A stretch of DNA of 64,000 nucleotides from Rotaria socialis (lineage: Eukaryota; Rotifera; Eurotatoria; Philodinida; Philodinidae): positions 124,001 to 188,000 of the forward strand of contig CAJNYU010004302.1 of the NCBI GenBank assembly GCA_905331475.1, read 5' to 3'. Both the position numbers and the translations under genes were made by a program. Each line of letters begins with the position of its first letter. The first letter of the stretch is position 1. Shown here piece by piece: positions 22,630-36,267 of the stretch. The notes beneath the pieces were generated by a model. The model was not told the origin of the DNA and searched no databases. It saw only the letters and a program-made list of their open reading frames with translations.

Positions 22630-23324
22630 ATGTACATTTTCATTACGCTAACCTATGTTATATCATCATTACATCTCCTACTCGCCTTAACAAGTATTAT
22701 TGTTGGCATTATTTCACAAAGTCGATCAGTTGTCTGGATGGCACATAGCATATCACCCATATGGAGTGGAATTTTCGTATGTTTAATTAATTTGTAAATT
22801 TCCTGCTAAAAACAGAGCAACGATTTATTCTTTCTTTTAAGTTTGCTTTTTGTGGCGGAACTGGAATAGCATGTGCACGTCAAAAAGGTCTTTATTTGGT
22901 AAATAGAACATTGGCCATTTTTGTTTTTTTTTAATAAAATTTAATTCCAATTTAGATACTTTGCTATGTCGCATTAAGTATTGTTACACTTATTGTCGAT
23001 TGCGTTAATATTCAACTTTTACGCCTGGGAGTTGTTAATATAATGACTGATGGACAAGCTTATTTAAAAGATCGAAAAGATGTACTTGTGCTTATTGCAT
23101 TAACTGTATCGTCAATTGAATGCATAATTTGTTTATTAAGTTTAACTCTAGGTATAAGATTATCGTACGATGCAGCTAATAGAAAATTTCGTAAAAGAGA
23201 AGGAGCATTTTTTGTACAAGTACTTTCTGAAAAAGAAATTGTTGTTGTATCAAAAACTCCGTCGTCGAAGCAATCAGGATCTCGTCATGGGTCTCTGCAA
23301 TCATTTGATCGAGCGTCATCTTAA
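22630..23324 (+). CDS. Four-pass CD20/MS4A-like membrane protein
   Basis: Three exons: 22630-22776, 22842-22898 and 22956-23324, about 190 residues. Four hydrophobic segments are visible: ITLTYVISSLHLLLALTSII, IWSGIFFAFCGGTGIA, LILCYVALSIVTLIVDCV and VLIALTVSSIECIICLLSLT. The stretch SPIWSGIFFAFCGGTGIA matches the pattern at the second membrane segment of the MS4A/CD20-like superfamily, where IW-G-I is followed by a small-residue-rich helix. Human members modulate calcium entry or receptor signalling. The cytoplasmic tail is Ser-rich (VVVSKTPSSKQSGSRHGS) with potential phosphorylation sites. Family assignment rests on topology and one motif, so it is moderate. Confidence 0.62.
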
Positions 23325-24870
23325 GAATTTGTTCTTAGTTTACCTGCTTTCTTTTTTTTGTATTTATTTTAAGTAAAAAAACAAAATGTTCTGTTGATTA
23401 ACAAATATTTTCTATATGTCAATATTCTAGAAAAATGAAGTATTGTCTGCATATAAAAGTTTCATCATGAAAACAGAATTATAAATTCTAGATAAAACGT
23501 ATCGGATTTAAAGAAAATAATCAATTATTAACTATTCCCGTTTGTTATCGTTCGTATCCTATTATTTATGACAGATTCAGATTATGTCAAAACCAAGGAA
23601 ATTCTCTTGATTAACCATTAAAATATAAAATCAACTCTTAACAAGTATACGGAATGAATATGTCCAGTGTAGTTTTAAGTAGGAATTGTAATGAGATATT
23701 TTTTTCCCGTGAACATTGTGTTCTATGAGTTTGATAGCGGAAAGCGTGTCTTAACAACGATGTCAACAATAATCATTCGAGTTTATATCGCTATTTATTG
23801 AAAAATACAAAGTGTGTTCGTAACTTCAGAAAAATCAATGAAATCCTATATGATTGTTGGTAATTTTAGAACATTTATGTATTGCTTTTAAATGGAGAAT
23901 TCTGTTTCAGTTGTCAAGTTAAAATAAAACAATTTGTGTTGTAATTATTTCGATGAGTCAGCTCTCTTCATATGCAAATTGCCTTTGGATGTTTAAAGGT
24001 CAACTAGATTGTCAGGAGTTTTGATAATAATTGTTTTCTTTTAGTCAGTACTTTCAACGCAAAATCACTAATTCATGACATTAAAATATTTGTCGTTTTT
24101 AGTTGATTGTAAATTTACATCAGAAAAGTGCCTCACGAATACTAGCGACGTCTATGTCGGATATAATATCTTCATGTTTCTATAGTTATAAATATGCTCT
24201 TGAATGTTTGTTTAGATGATGTTTTTAACATAAATATCTTTCGAATTTGTTCTGATCATTTAGCAACATACCGTGACCAATTTTTATTATAAAACAATAT
24301 TTATATTTAAACTTTCTTGATCATACTGTTGTTTATCTTTTTTTAAAATTTTGAATTCAGGAATGACAGAACACAAAAATAGATGAACATGAATATACAT
24401 TGAAAAGAAGCAACAACAAAAGAAAAACAAGAACATTTCCCACGTATACAAATATGAGTTAATTCTGTTAAATAAATGTTTGCTTCCGCAGCAAAGTGGC
24501 ACAGCTGAAATGTGCTAATAGAAAGAAAAAAGAGTGAGAATAGATCATTGTTTTACTGTACATTTATATTTCAAAGCATACAAAAAAACAAAGCAGCGCA
24601 GCAGCTAAGATGGGAAAGAAAAATGAAGGAAAGCTCACCGGCTAGACATTCGATGTTGTCGTTTGTCTTCTATATAATATTATTATTTTTCTGCCACCGG
24701 ACAGACGACAATCAATAACAACAACAACAACAACAACAAAAGCTAATTCATGAAAGAAAAAAAAAAGAAAAGAATCTTACTTTGAATGTGCCAGACACTC
24801 TGAGAAACAAAAGAAAGATAGAAGTAAGAAAAAATGTGTACATCAAAAAAACAAAAGCAGCTTGTTTTGT
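23325..24870. other. Convergent intergenic region with CAA repeat
   Basis: This stretch separates the 3' ends of the four-pass gene (+) and Smaug (-). It contains a CAA trinucleotide run at about 24716-24740 and many AATAAA-like strings usable as polyadenylation signals on either strand. No coding exon was supported. Confidence 0.5.
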
Positions 24871-27800
24871 TCAGCCAATCGATGACTGTTCTGTATCAGT
24901 CGAGTTATTTGAAGATTGTTTAACGTTCGAGATTTCCTCCTTGTAATCAGTTGATGAATCATGAACTAAAAAAAGAAGCAAAATTTAATTATTGAAAAAA
25001 ACAAGTCGAATTGAAAATTTCTTACTATCATCACACATAGCACTTTCGGTTATTTGACGACATAATGACTCGATTTCGGTATTATTCTGTCGTTGATCAT
25101 CAGTATTTTCAATATCAGTTGCATTACTTGTATTTGACAATGGTGTACTATTGTTATGATTCTCTGAAAAAAAAAATTCTTTTCAAATTTAATCGTGAGA
25201 GAAACAACGGATTTATTTTTCTAATTTAATCGTATTGTTCCAGCAAACATGACGGGTACTCCCGCCATTCGATTTTGAGCTCATCTTATTTTTCTAGGTC
25301 AATCACCAAAAATTAGCGTCGTTGAATTGCGAATCAAAAACATTTTTTCACTTGATTTGATGATTAACGCTTATCTGACAAGATATAAAAAAAACCCTGA
25401 CTTTTTACAATGTCACGCCTTCCTTTCTCTATTTCATCCGAGTGTAACTTTTCTGCGCGCGAATGGCTTCAAGAAAAAATTCTTTGGCATTAATTACCTA
25501 TAGGCAAATATAGGGTAAATAAATAGATAACCTCCAGTAACGTGCGAGTAGAAATGTACTATTCACAGAGGTGCTTGAAAGAACGTCTTATTCATCAGAG
25601 AGAAAAAGCAATTGGTTCTGTTCGAAAATGAAAGCATTCATCTAGCCGGCAGGCTTTTTCTACTTCCGAACGAGTGAATTCAATTTCAATGACACGGGGG
25701 GAAAAAGAAGTAAACAAAGCGCTATTTAACTTACCATAGTAATCAGACCTTCCGTTTTCTGTAAAACATTTTTTAATTGGTGACGGTGGTACATCCATAG
25801 TTCCTGTTGTAGGTGGTGAACGTGAGATAAACTGAATTTGTTGTTGAGAATAAGGTGTTGATATCATACGAAATAAATTTTGTTGTTGGGCAGGCTGACA
25901 TGTCGATGCCTGTAACAGCATGTGATTCACGTGTGTTGGATTGTAGAAACGTATTCTACTTGGATCGCTGAATGTTTTACATAGCTTTGTTCTATTATTT
26001 GTATTTGATTCGTCATATGGATTGATACTAGCTTTACGAGTTAAAGCTTGACGATGATTATTAACATAATAAGCACCATCATTGTTTTGTGGTGTTGATG
26101 TTAGACAACTAAATGACGTTTGAAGATAGGCTTGATTTTGTTCTTCATGTGTTGGATAGATTTGTGCTGGAGATCGATTTGGACGTTGAATTAAATTTGA
26201 TTCATTGAAATTATTATTTCGTGGTTCAGATGTAAATTTTGATAATGGAATTGAATTCGATGAATGGTTTGAATTAAATATGCCTGTTGAACTTCGAAAA
26301 TTTTTGAGACGAGCTTTTCCTGTACGACGGGGTTCTGACGCATGACTAAGCGCATGTTGAATTGTTTTATATTCAATTCTTCCTAACGATTGAAGCATAC
26401 TGGATAAACTCCCACGCCACTGTAAGAGAACATGACGTTGATCATCAGTAAAAGCTTTGTGTTTATAACAGCGATCGAATAGACCAAGGAGGCTATTGCC
26501 GATATCGGACGAGGAATTAGGTGTTAATTTTTGATAGACTAAATAGAGAGCAAAAGCAATATGTAATTTTAAAAAACGAAGAATATATATATATATATAT
26601 ATTAAACTTTACTTTTCTCTAAAACTTGCATAATTAATGAAGGTAAATCTTCGGCAGAATTATTTTCAAGTTCAAGTTGTTTTGAACGGATTGGTGTTAT
26701 CAGTAATTCGCTTATTTTTTCAATGAATGGCATTAAATCAGTTTGTCCGTCGTCCAAATCTAAAATCCATTGTTTTAATAATGCTGAACGTTCTTTTAAT
26801 TTTTTAATATGCAATAACATTTTTGTACAGGCACCATCGGTTATGTGAAGTTCTTTCAAGTCATCAATTGTTAAACTCATCATTTGATCGTAGACCATTT
26901 TCGAAAAGAAAACATCGTATTTGTGTAGACGCAGGTGTCTCAACCATCTGGGCACATCTTCAAAACAGAAAAACAAACGAAGGAAATTAATTATTCATAG
27001 AAATATAATGAGTAATATCACAACGTAATATGGGCTATGAAAGTCGCAAAAAAATTTATCTTGAAGGACTTTGCTAATGAAAAAGCATGATTTTGCTTGC
27101 GTTTAACTGATTAAATCTTGTTTCTGCTTCCGAGATTTGTTTTTCTCCAGTTAAAAGAAAAACCGAAGGTCTAGTACGTAAATACTCCTTGCCTGGAAGT
27201 ATTTCGTTGAATGTGAAATAAACTCAAGTGATATATTCGTTGTCCTTAGAAAATATTATTATTATTGTTATGTTAAATTTACCTCTCATGCCTGTATTCG
27301 GCTGAATAAATGTATTTTGTGTACAGCTGGAATTGGCGTCAATAGCTAAATATTGTGAAACATTATCTCTATTTTGATTATTTTTCGTATTTGGATATCG
27401 AAGTGAATAAAATTGTGTTAAACTTTTTGAATGATCTACACGATGAGCTTCCTCTGACTTATATTCATCGTTGGATTTTTGTAATTCTGGCTCTTCTTCA
27501 TCACTTTTTGATAGTGCAGGTACATGTTTTTGTGAATAACCTCCATTTCTATTTCTATAATCGGAATGAGCTGTTGATGGCGGAGCACTCAATACACATT
27601 TCAATAGTGTACGATCAGAAAAATTTACTGTAACATGTTCAGGTATTGGTGACGATGCGGTTTTAGCAACAAACGAATGTGGATTGACTGATGCTGACGC
27701 TGATAAGTTCATTCGATGAGAACGGTCAACAAATGAATGTTGTGAGTTTGGTGATAATAACAAGTTGCTTTTTGAATTTGCTATCGACGGTTCAGTTAAA

Positions 27801-28518
27801 TCAACTCCACTATCATTTGTTTCACAACGAGTCAACTGTTGACATACCGCATTTTGTGGTAGACCTTCTGAAGAATAATTCATTAGCAGTGGTACATCTG
27901 ATCGTTTTGATGAATATCGTTGTAATGGTTGATGATATTGTTGTTGTTCGTCGGATTGGAATTTATGTGTTTGTAGCAATTTAATTAATTGCGGTAAATG
28001 GGATAGCAACTTTTTTAAATATGGATTTGTTTGAATAAAGAATAAAATTTGTTGAGAAAGATTTATTATTTGTTCTTCTTTGTAGGAGAATTTACTTAAG
28101 TTAAGTATATTTGAATCAAGATAAATTAAAACTTTACGATACGCGTCAAGTAACTGTTCGTTGATTGTTTTGGTCGATATTAATGGTAAATAAAGTTGAA
28201 TCGTAAATAAAATTTTATCTAATGAATTTGATAAGAGACATGCAACGATATCTAATGAGAAAAAACACATTATTTAATGGAGAAATGAATCAAATATGTA
28301 CCTGGTGCATTAGCATCGTCGACTGTATGATTAAACATATCATTATTTTCACATTGAATAGTAGCTTGAAATAATTGTAAAATAAAATGACGGTATGATA
28401 CTTGAAAAGTACGTGTTAATTCAACGACTGTATATAGTTGTTCAAATTGTGCCAGTTCTTTAAATTGTTGTTGAATACGAGAATATTGGTCAGCAAATTT
28501 TTCCGATGACAACGGCAT
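24871..28518 (-). CDS. SAMD4: Smaug (SAMD4) translational repressor
   Basis: Six exons in frame: 28302-28518, 27283-28251, 26613-26957, 25735-26538, 25026-25163 and 24871-24965, about 855 residues. The N terminus (FADQYSRIQQQFKELAQFEQ) matches the Smaug N-terminal conserved/dimerisation region. A Ser/Gln-rich linker leads to the SAM domain, which begins VPRWLRHLRLHKYDVFFSKM and ends LLHIKKLKERS. Immediately after it comes the PHAT-like helical module (LPSLIMQVLEKIYQKL to RCYKHKAF), the order seen in fly and vertebrate Smaug. The protein would bind Smaug-recognition stem-loops in mRNAs and recruit deadenylase or repressors in the cytoplasm. One oddity is that the conserved G-A-R-x-K of the RNA-contact loop reads GACTK here. 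The C-terminal half is low complexity, rich in Gln, Asn and Ser. Confidence 0.88.
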
Positions 28519-30960
28519 TTTCTTTTCCTTTCCTTTTTATTATTATTACTGTATCGATGTTCTTCTGTTGCTTCTTTTTTTATATACTAAATATAAAGAT
28601 GATTCTCTGTGTTAGAAGTCGAGCTACTATATCGTCATTTGAAATTTGAGAATAGCAACAAAAATAGAAAATAAATGTTTGTCGTATGAAAAATGTTAAT
28701 GTAAATTGAGTCTAAATACAGTCGGTTCTTTAATATTAATGTTCGAATGAGTGAGAATCATGCCGAATAAATAATTATTCAGAATTATTAAACACTCACT
28801 CATAATAAAAGGAACTGTGTACTGGTATAATCGCATGCTGCGTTAGATTTTGCGTGTACCTACTTAAGTCCCGTTTTTGTCAGGGTTGTTGTTGCCTTGT
28901 GTACTTATTCAAGAATCACTCGAGTAAAATGCTCTTCTTCTGCTCTCGTTGCTATAAAAACTAATTATTCAACGAAAAAATAAAAATATATCAAGCAAGA
29001 TTTTTTTTTATTTTCCTCTCTAGGAAATGTCATGTCTCACCTTTTTCTCTTTCTCTCTCCCTTTTTAAAATGCACTCTCTTCATATTCAAATAAGTACAA
29101 GCTAATAGAGCGTTATGCATGCGAATGACGTTTACTGTCCATGACTATTTACTACTTTCTGTTCTTCGCTTTGACAAAACATGCATCAATCTTGTCGCCT
29201 TCTTATATTCTCCTACGCAACAGTTAACTGATTGTAAAACATTAAGAATATTATTTTCCTTCTCTCTCTCTCTCTCTGTGCATGCCAGTAAATAGATGAA
29301 AATTTTTATTCATACCTTATTATTCTTATTTTTTAGTCGCTATTACTTTACTATCGGATAACCTTAGGCAACTCAAATTGATGTCTTCCGTTTCATATAC
29401 ATATATATATATATAGGTATGCATGCGAAAGGAAAAGAAAATATTGAGACGTTAAAAGGAAAAGAGAGGCATGACTTTTTGTTAGTTTAATCCAGGTAAA
29501 TAAAAAACAAAATAGTAGTGCGTAAAAAATCGATAGATTCATGATAAAAAAAGAATCGATATAACGCACGCTTAAAGTCGAGGGTAAGTAATATGTAAAT
29601 GATCAAGAGCAAAATTTCTAATTAAATATAAACTGCAATGTGTTTGGGCGTGTTTAATACATTTTTTTGTACATAATATTTTACATTTTATGAATAGGAA
29701 ATTCATAGGATCTCGTTTTTCTTTGCAAATATTTTAATGAGAAAAATTTTATTACTCAACCTGACTTTATACCAAAAAGAACAATAAATCATCATGTATA
29801 GAATTTCGTATTAGTTTAATGAGCATTACTGATTGGATGGAGTCTTTCGTGTCAAACTATTTAATTAATATTTTATTTCGTCTATTGAAAAGAATAATTC
29901 TACGAAAATTTCATTAGATTTTCTGACGGCAATTTTGTCACGATTAAATGGTTTTTCTTACTCCAGATGTCACTAAATGTTCTACACAGGAATACTTTGA
30001 GTTCAATTTTCAGGGTAAAAGTTTTTGCATATTTTCTGTAGATTATTCATTATAAATATTAAAAAAGGATATGATTTGATCAAATTCTGCATACCTTGGA
30101 AAATTTAGCACGTCTGGCTCTTGTCAATATAAACTATTAAAATGCCTGCCATTCATGACTTCTGTCGTGTCAAATATGGTAATTAAAATCAATTGGATAC
30201 ATTTTACGACAAAAGTAAAAATGACTTTCAAATCGATAGAATAGAATATTGTCGTAGTTGATTTATCTGCTATAAATCATGTAATTGATCAATCGTTAAT
30301 TTGACAGTGACAACTATGGCTGCATGTTTATTGCAATAGTTACATTAAAATCGTTTTTAATGACCTACAGTCTTATCAAAAATTAAATCAACCAAGAAAA
30401 AAAGTCATCCCTGGTGAATTTGAAGAAAACATTTTATTAGAAATCAACAGTCAATAAGAAAGTGATGTTACAGTAAAAATTTATCGATAGTCATCTAGTA
30501 GACTCTACCACCAATTATAATTCGATTCAAGGTACTTCATCATGTAGGAGTGCAAAAGGACTTTTCACTTACTTTGATCTCAATGGCAGAAAGTTTATTA
30601 ATGTGTGTCTTGTTTGATACGATAGACAGAAGAAAAAAATCTAATGATCTATTTTACTGTGGGCAGTCTTTTTTATAATATAATCATTCTTTTCTTCCGT
30701 TCTTATCAAATATCATTTTCTAAATTACCTGGAGCAAACGAGAGCGAAAAAAAAGCTTCTATTAATAGATTTCTCGTGATCAATAATTCAGCTGCGTACA
30801 TTGAAAGAAAAGAGACAGGCATGACTAACTTCTAATATTTCTTTTACTGCTTCGCGTGCATTTATATCCAACGATAAAAATAAAGCACAAAAAAAAACGC
30901 ACACATTAACATCTGACAATCGAGAATGAAAGAAAAAAGTCACAGAAAACTAGGCAAATA
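28519..30960. other. Intergenic stretch upstream of Smaug
   Basis: 2.4 kb holding the Smaug 5' flank and the 3' flank of NPC1. It contains a TC run near 29262-29280 and a TA run near 29398-29416. I found no coding exon, RNA gene or terminal repeat pair. Confidence 0.5.
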
Positions 30961-33900
30961 TTAATAATCTTTTCCTGTTACAATAAACTGAACAGAATTT
31001 TCATGATCATAAACTTCAGTTCCGTCGGGTGTCATGTCAACAATTACGTTCGTTTGATTTTCTTCTTTCCTATCATCAATCACATCCAACGCGGCTGGAC
31101 CTGCAAGACAAAAACAACAAAATACACCTTACGAAACATGATAAAGCAATCCTACGAACCACAATAACTAAGTAGAACAGGCAGAAAAATCAAGCCATGT
31201 AATGCACCAATAATAACCAGAGATAAATACATACGAAAATAAAATACTTGAAATAATTGTGATTTTGCAAATGCAAGAACAACAACACCGCCAATCTTCG
31301 TTAATGTGATGCCACTAAATACCTATAGATAAAGATTCCGTAGTAGAATATTTTGCTTTTACAATTTCTAATCATGTCATACCGAACTACCCATTTCCGA
31401 TAAAGCTATTTTTGCTCGATGAAGCCGACTAGTGCCTTGACTTACAGCAAAATATCGAGCTATATGCGCACAAAACTCAACAGCTATGCCAACAGACTAA
31501 ATAGAAAAGTAAATATACTTTAGAATCAATGCATTCATATTTTTTTTGAATGTAAGTTTTTACCATCACAATATTTACAACAGAAATAGCATTTAGTTCA
31601 ATATGCCATAAGTACATAACGCCAAACATATCAATAATAATCATAAACACACAAAGAATTATAATGAATGACGTATGGATATCGAAGCCCAATAAAATGC
31701 ATGTTACAAGGAAAACAGCAGCGAACGATACAGATAAATTGACGATTAAATTTTTCCAAATAGTTAAATATTGATCATAAAATACGTAGAATACACTACA
31801 ACAAAGAAATAGATCTCAAATTGAGTTATATGTTTATATGAAGCTTTTCTCTGATTAGCAAGTGGCCACTGCAGTTCCCGGGAGGATTGACAGTGTCACG
31901 AAAAAACTCTTCTGAGACAGATTTCTTTACTTTATTTTCCAGGAAAAAGGAAGTATATATTTTATGACCAGGTATTATTGATATTCGAATTGCGACGTTT
32001 TTAAAATGACGTTATTTATTACGACGGCTGACACGTTTCTCGATTAAAAGGAATTCGAAATCTACAGTCCTCTTCTAAGATCATGTTGAGAAAATAGGAG
32101 ACATCAAATATTTTATCAATCGGATTGCGTGATAGTTCGAAATTTTGCTGACATTTAAGAAAATCAGGCTAGCCTTATACATGATATTATTAATTATGCA
32201 AGAACTCAACATGAAAGATATTCATCATTAAAATTTGTCTCTGGCGTAAATGCTACAGATCTCTGCTTTTTTTTACTAGGGCCAATTTGAAATATGAGCT
32301 TAAACTTATTCAATAGAAATCAGAATGACGAGAAAAATTAATCTGGTAGTGGCATAGAAAATATTTACCTATAGGGAAAAACTGCATAGTCTTGAAGTTG
32401 ATTTGAATCGTGATAAGGTTTAGTTTGATTGGTTAATATCGTTTTTGAAATAGCTTTGGCAATTTCATTCGCACTTTTCATAGCACCAATAAAATCCGCT
32501 GATGTTTTAAGTACAGAATGAAAACCCATAAAATATGAACTCTTTACATAAGTATTATTAATTAATTGTACAGCATCTTTATACGCCGCATGACCACCTT
32601 TCGGGCATTTTTCACCAGGATTATCGTGTAGAAAAAAATTAATATATCGTGGAAAATCATCCGGCGATGGTCGTTCATTTTCGACGAAATTTATCGGACA
32701 ATTGACACAGGATGTATCATTTAATGTAGCCGGACAAAATTCATTTGTTTCATTATGAATTCGACAACACGGCGGATCGTTCGTTGATTGTAGCCAATCG
32801 AAATAATCGTCAAGCCATGATGAAGGTGGTTGTGCTAAATAGTAATGTTTCGGTTGTCTCAATGCTTGTCCGATTTGCCCAAGTAATGACATTGATGAGC
32901 AACCGGATGTGCCACAGAGTAGATCTTGATCATTGATACGTTTATAGTCGATAGCATCTTGATTGACAACAAAATATACAGGTGGGCCAACACTTAAATA
33001 TTCTTCTAAACCACGGAAATAATCTAGAACATAGGAGTCCTTTGGCATTGATAGTTTTTGATCGAGCCCAATAGGTATTCGATGTATCGTTGATAATGAT
33101 AAACACGTTAGAATAATAAATATAGCGAAAATAATTGCGCGCACTAACGATTTTCCTAAAACTATGGGTGTCAGTACGTTCGTAAACATTTGCTGCAGGA
33201 CTCCTTTAGATTTTTGTTCTGTTGAATTGTTTGAAACATTCATTGGCAAACAACAAACTAAATCAGGTCGATCGGCATCTTGTCGTCGAGCATCAATGGC
33301 AAGTACCGATACGAAACAGGTTATTTGCAAGAGAAAATCAATAAACACGGCCATAAATGCGTATAATGAAAAAATTTGTACAGCCGGCATAGGTGTTAAT
33401 GATCCGACAAGAAACGCGATGGATTCACTTGTTGCTGTTAACAATATCGATGGACCAACACGGCTAACCGTTGCTGCTAAACGCATATCCGACGATTGAT
33501 ATTCTTCGGTTTTGGCTTTTTCAAAATGTTGTACGATGATAAATATATTATCCACTCCGACGGCTAACACAAGAAATGGTATAACTTCAAAGATAATTAA
33601 AGTACCGGCAATACCACAATAGGAATAAAATCCTATGGAACTCATGACTGATAACAAAACAAAAAGAACCCCGATAAATCCGACGGATATTTTTAGATCA
33701 ATTAAAAATGTTCGCCACGAACGAATATGACCCAATGTTAATGTTACATAGAGAAACATAATTGTATATGATATGACTATGGTTAATATATCCGAACGAC
33801 TTTGACGATTTAATTCATCTTGAATCGAACGTTCAGCACTATAGAAAACAGTAAAATTAGCTGATTGATTCCATTTGCCGGAGTCTCTCAGTGTCTTTTG

Positions 33901-36267
33901 AGTTTCAGTGAAATTTTTCATAAAATCAAGAAAAACTTTTTCCCATGCTTCAGCTAAATAAACAGAAATCTATTGGAATGAGCAAAACAAAAGTATCCAA
34001 ACAAACCTAATCGAATCTTTTCTGGATCATTTGAATTTTCAATCACAATTGTGATGACAAGAGCTGTGGCGTTGGCATACGCTGTATCTGTATAATTTCC
34101 GAGAACCATAAATGGATTTATTGTTCCCCCGAAATCTCCAAAACATGATAAACCCAATGGACTATCGAGTGTTGTTGTTGGCGCTTGTGAACAAGTGAGA
34201 AAATGTGTTGCATAATCGAAATAAGTGAAAAATTCATCGCCAACAGTTCTCAATAAATTGTCCTTCGAATTTTGATAGTATTGAAGAAGTGAGAGAACAG
34301 TACAATTTTCATTGTCGGGTGCTAAAGGTTTTAAACATATGTCGGATAAATAAACCGTTTGATTCTGTTCACTTAAGTTAGCTGTAAGTGAAAGTACGTC
34401 GGTTTGAAGTTCAAGTACACGCGATAGAAAGCCTATTTCAAATGCAGGACCTACTGTATATTCACTGAGTGGTGCCGGCGGAGATAAGTAAGTGTGCTTA
34501 ACAAATGATTGATCATCCGGTATGATAATTAATTGTGTTGTTCGATAGAATGGCCTAATCGAATATTAAATTTCTATAGGAAGTTTAATAGAAAAATATT
34601 CTACCGAAAATGTTGATCAAAATAATCTTTTTGTTGCCGTGCGATACTTGATTTCGCTGACCATAATTGTACGGGATCAGTGGTTACTTTAAATTTAATC
34701 AAACCACATGAAAGACTGGCAATGACGATTAAACCACTGGTTAAAACTAAATACGGTCGTTGAGCACAGAAAAGACCCAAACTGGAAAGATAAAAATTTC
34801 TGTATGAAAAATAAATTCATCGAATTATTTTACCGGAAGAAAATTCGTTCGAGAAATTGTTCAGTACTTTTTCGAATATGTTTCATGCGTCCAGAAGATT
34901 TCTGTGGGTTCACTGGCGGTATCAAAGTGATCGTGTCTATACACAAACACATTTGGTCAATACAAAGCCCAACAAAAATTAGATCTCACCTGTAAATCGA
35001 TATTCCGTTGCGCGAGGTTTCCGTAATTTCGAAATTGTAAATGTCGAAAGAAAAAAAGTCGATAGTAAAAGAACACTGCCAACCATTGCAATAACAAACC
35101 ATCCATCTAGATTCCAAATTGTAAATTTTTTATCTGGAACATCGGGTGGGGTTGGACTACAAGACTTTTGACAATCCTAAATAGGCATATTTTCATATTT
35201 TTCTTTTTATGAGAACATTTTTCGTGCTTACTAAGCAACCACAAGCTGTTTTATTCTCATATCTTGATAGAATTGGCTCATTGCATAAAAATGTTGTCTG
35301 GTTATAATAACTTTCCGCTTCACTGGTATTATTGGAAAATAGAATGTGAATAGGAAATGGTACTTGAGGATTATCGATGCCTAAATATTGCATAAATGCT
35401 TCTTTGGTGCATTGATCATAAGGTCGACCGCACATTGAATCAAGAGAATGTTGATTACCGCCAGGATATAGAACATCTCTACAACAAATTTATATAATAA
35501 AAATTAGATTATTATTATTATTCTTAATAATAAACCTGCAAGACGTAAGAATACGCTCAGCAAAATCATCAGCTATTGTATAGTTAATTGCTTCGACTGT
35601 TGTTTCGCCTGGATGCAATGTACTAGTACCATAATCTATAACAGTCAAAAACCGATTGTGATCTGGACTACATGTCATCGAACAAAATAACGATCGAAAA
35701 TTGTAGTAACACGACGGGCAACGTCCTAACATTAATTTGGCCATACCGAATTGATTTGCCATATTCGCTATTTGATCCGGTGCACAACAAGTATACGTGC
35801 TATTGGGACCTGAAAGAAATGAAATAATTATAAGCCGCTGCGATCTAATAGACACTCATAAAATCGTTTTTTTCTGTAATAATTTCTTTAAAAAATCGTA
35901 CAGCAATCGAAAACACCCGATTTTATAGATGATTTTCATTGTCGAATAAAATAATTGGTTGGAAAAGGTTAACTTTACGTTACACATCACATCACCTTCC
36001 TATACGTACCATTGTATACCATACCACAAGCCGTTTCTAATGTTTTCAATGCGGTGGGATCCGTTAATAATTTTGCTGTCCCATTATAGTAACAATTAGT
36101 TACTTTTCCTGATGGATTAAGTCCGCATTGTTGATACCAGATACAGTGTGCATCCTTTTTTTTAGAAACAATAATTAATTTCACTAAAAATAAAAGATTT
36201 TTTTTCTTACGTCGGCTTGTGACAAATTCAATAGAAAACAAGTAATAACTATTAAAAGCTTCAACAT
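30961..36267 (-). CDS. NPC1: NPC1 intracellular cholesterol transporter
   Basis: A multi-exon gene runs from a signal peptide at 36267 ([19 protein letters not shown]) to the stop at 30961. The N-terminal sterol-binding domain is clear: [19 protein letters not shown], then [11 protein letters not shown] and [16 protein letters not shown]. The sterol-sensing domain occupies 33500-33800 (translation [18 protein letters not shown], then [21 protein letters not shown] and [18 protein letters not shown]). The Cys-rich luminal loop follows ([21 protein letters not shown]). C-terminal transmembrane exons end [17 protein letters not shown]. It exports LDL-derived cholesterol from lysosomes together with NPC2. 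The tail ([10 protein letters not shown]) lacks the terminal LLNF dileucine signal of vertebrate NPC1. Most introns are about 55-70 bp; one, 31796-32368, is 573 bp, between the codons for FPYS and VFYVFYDQ. Confidence 0.96.
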
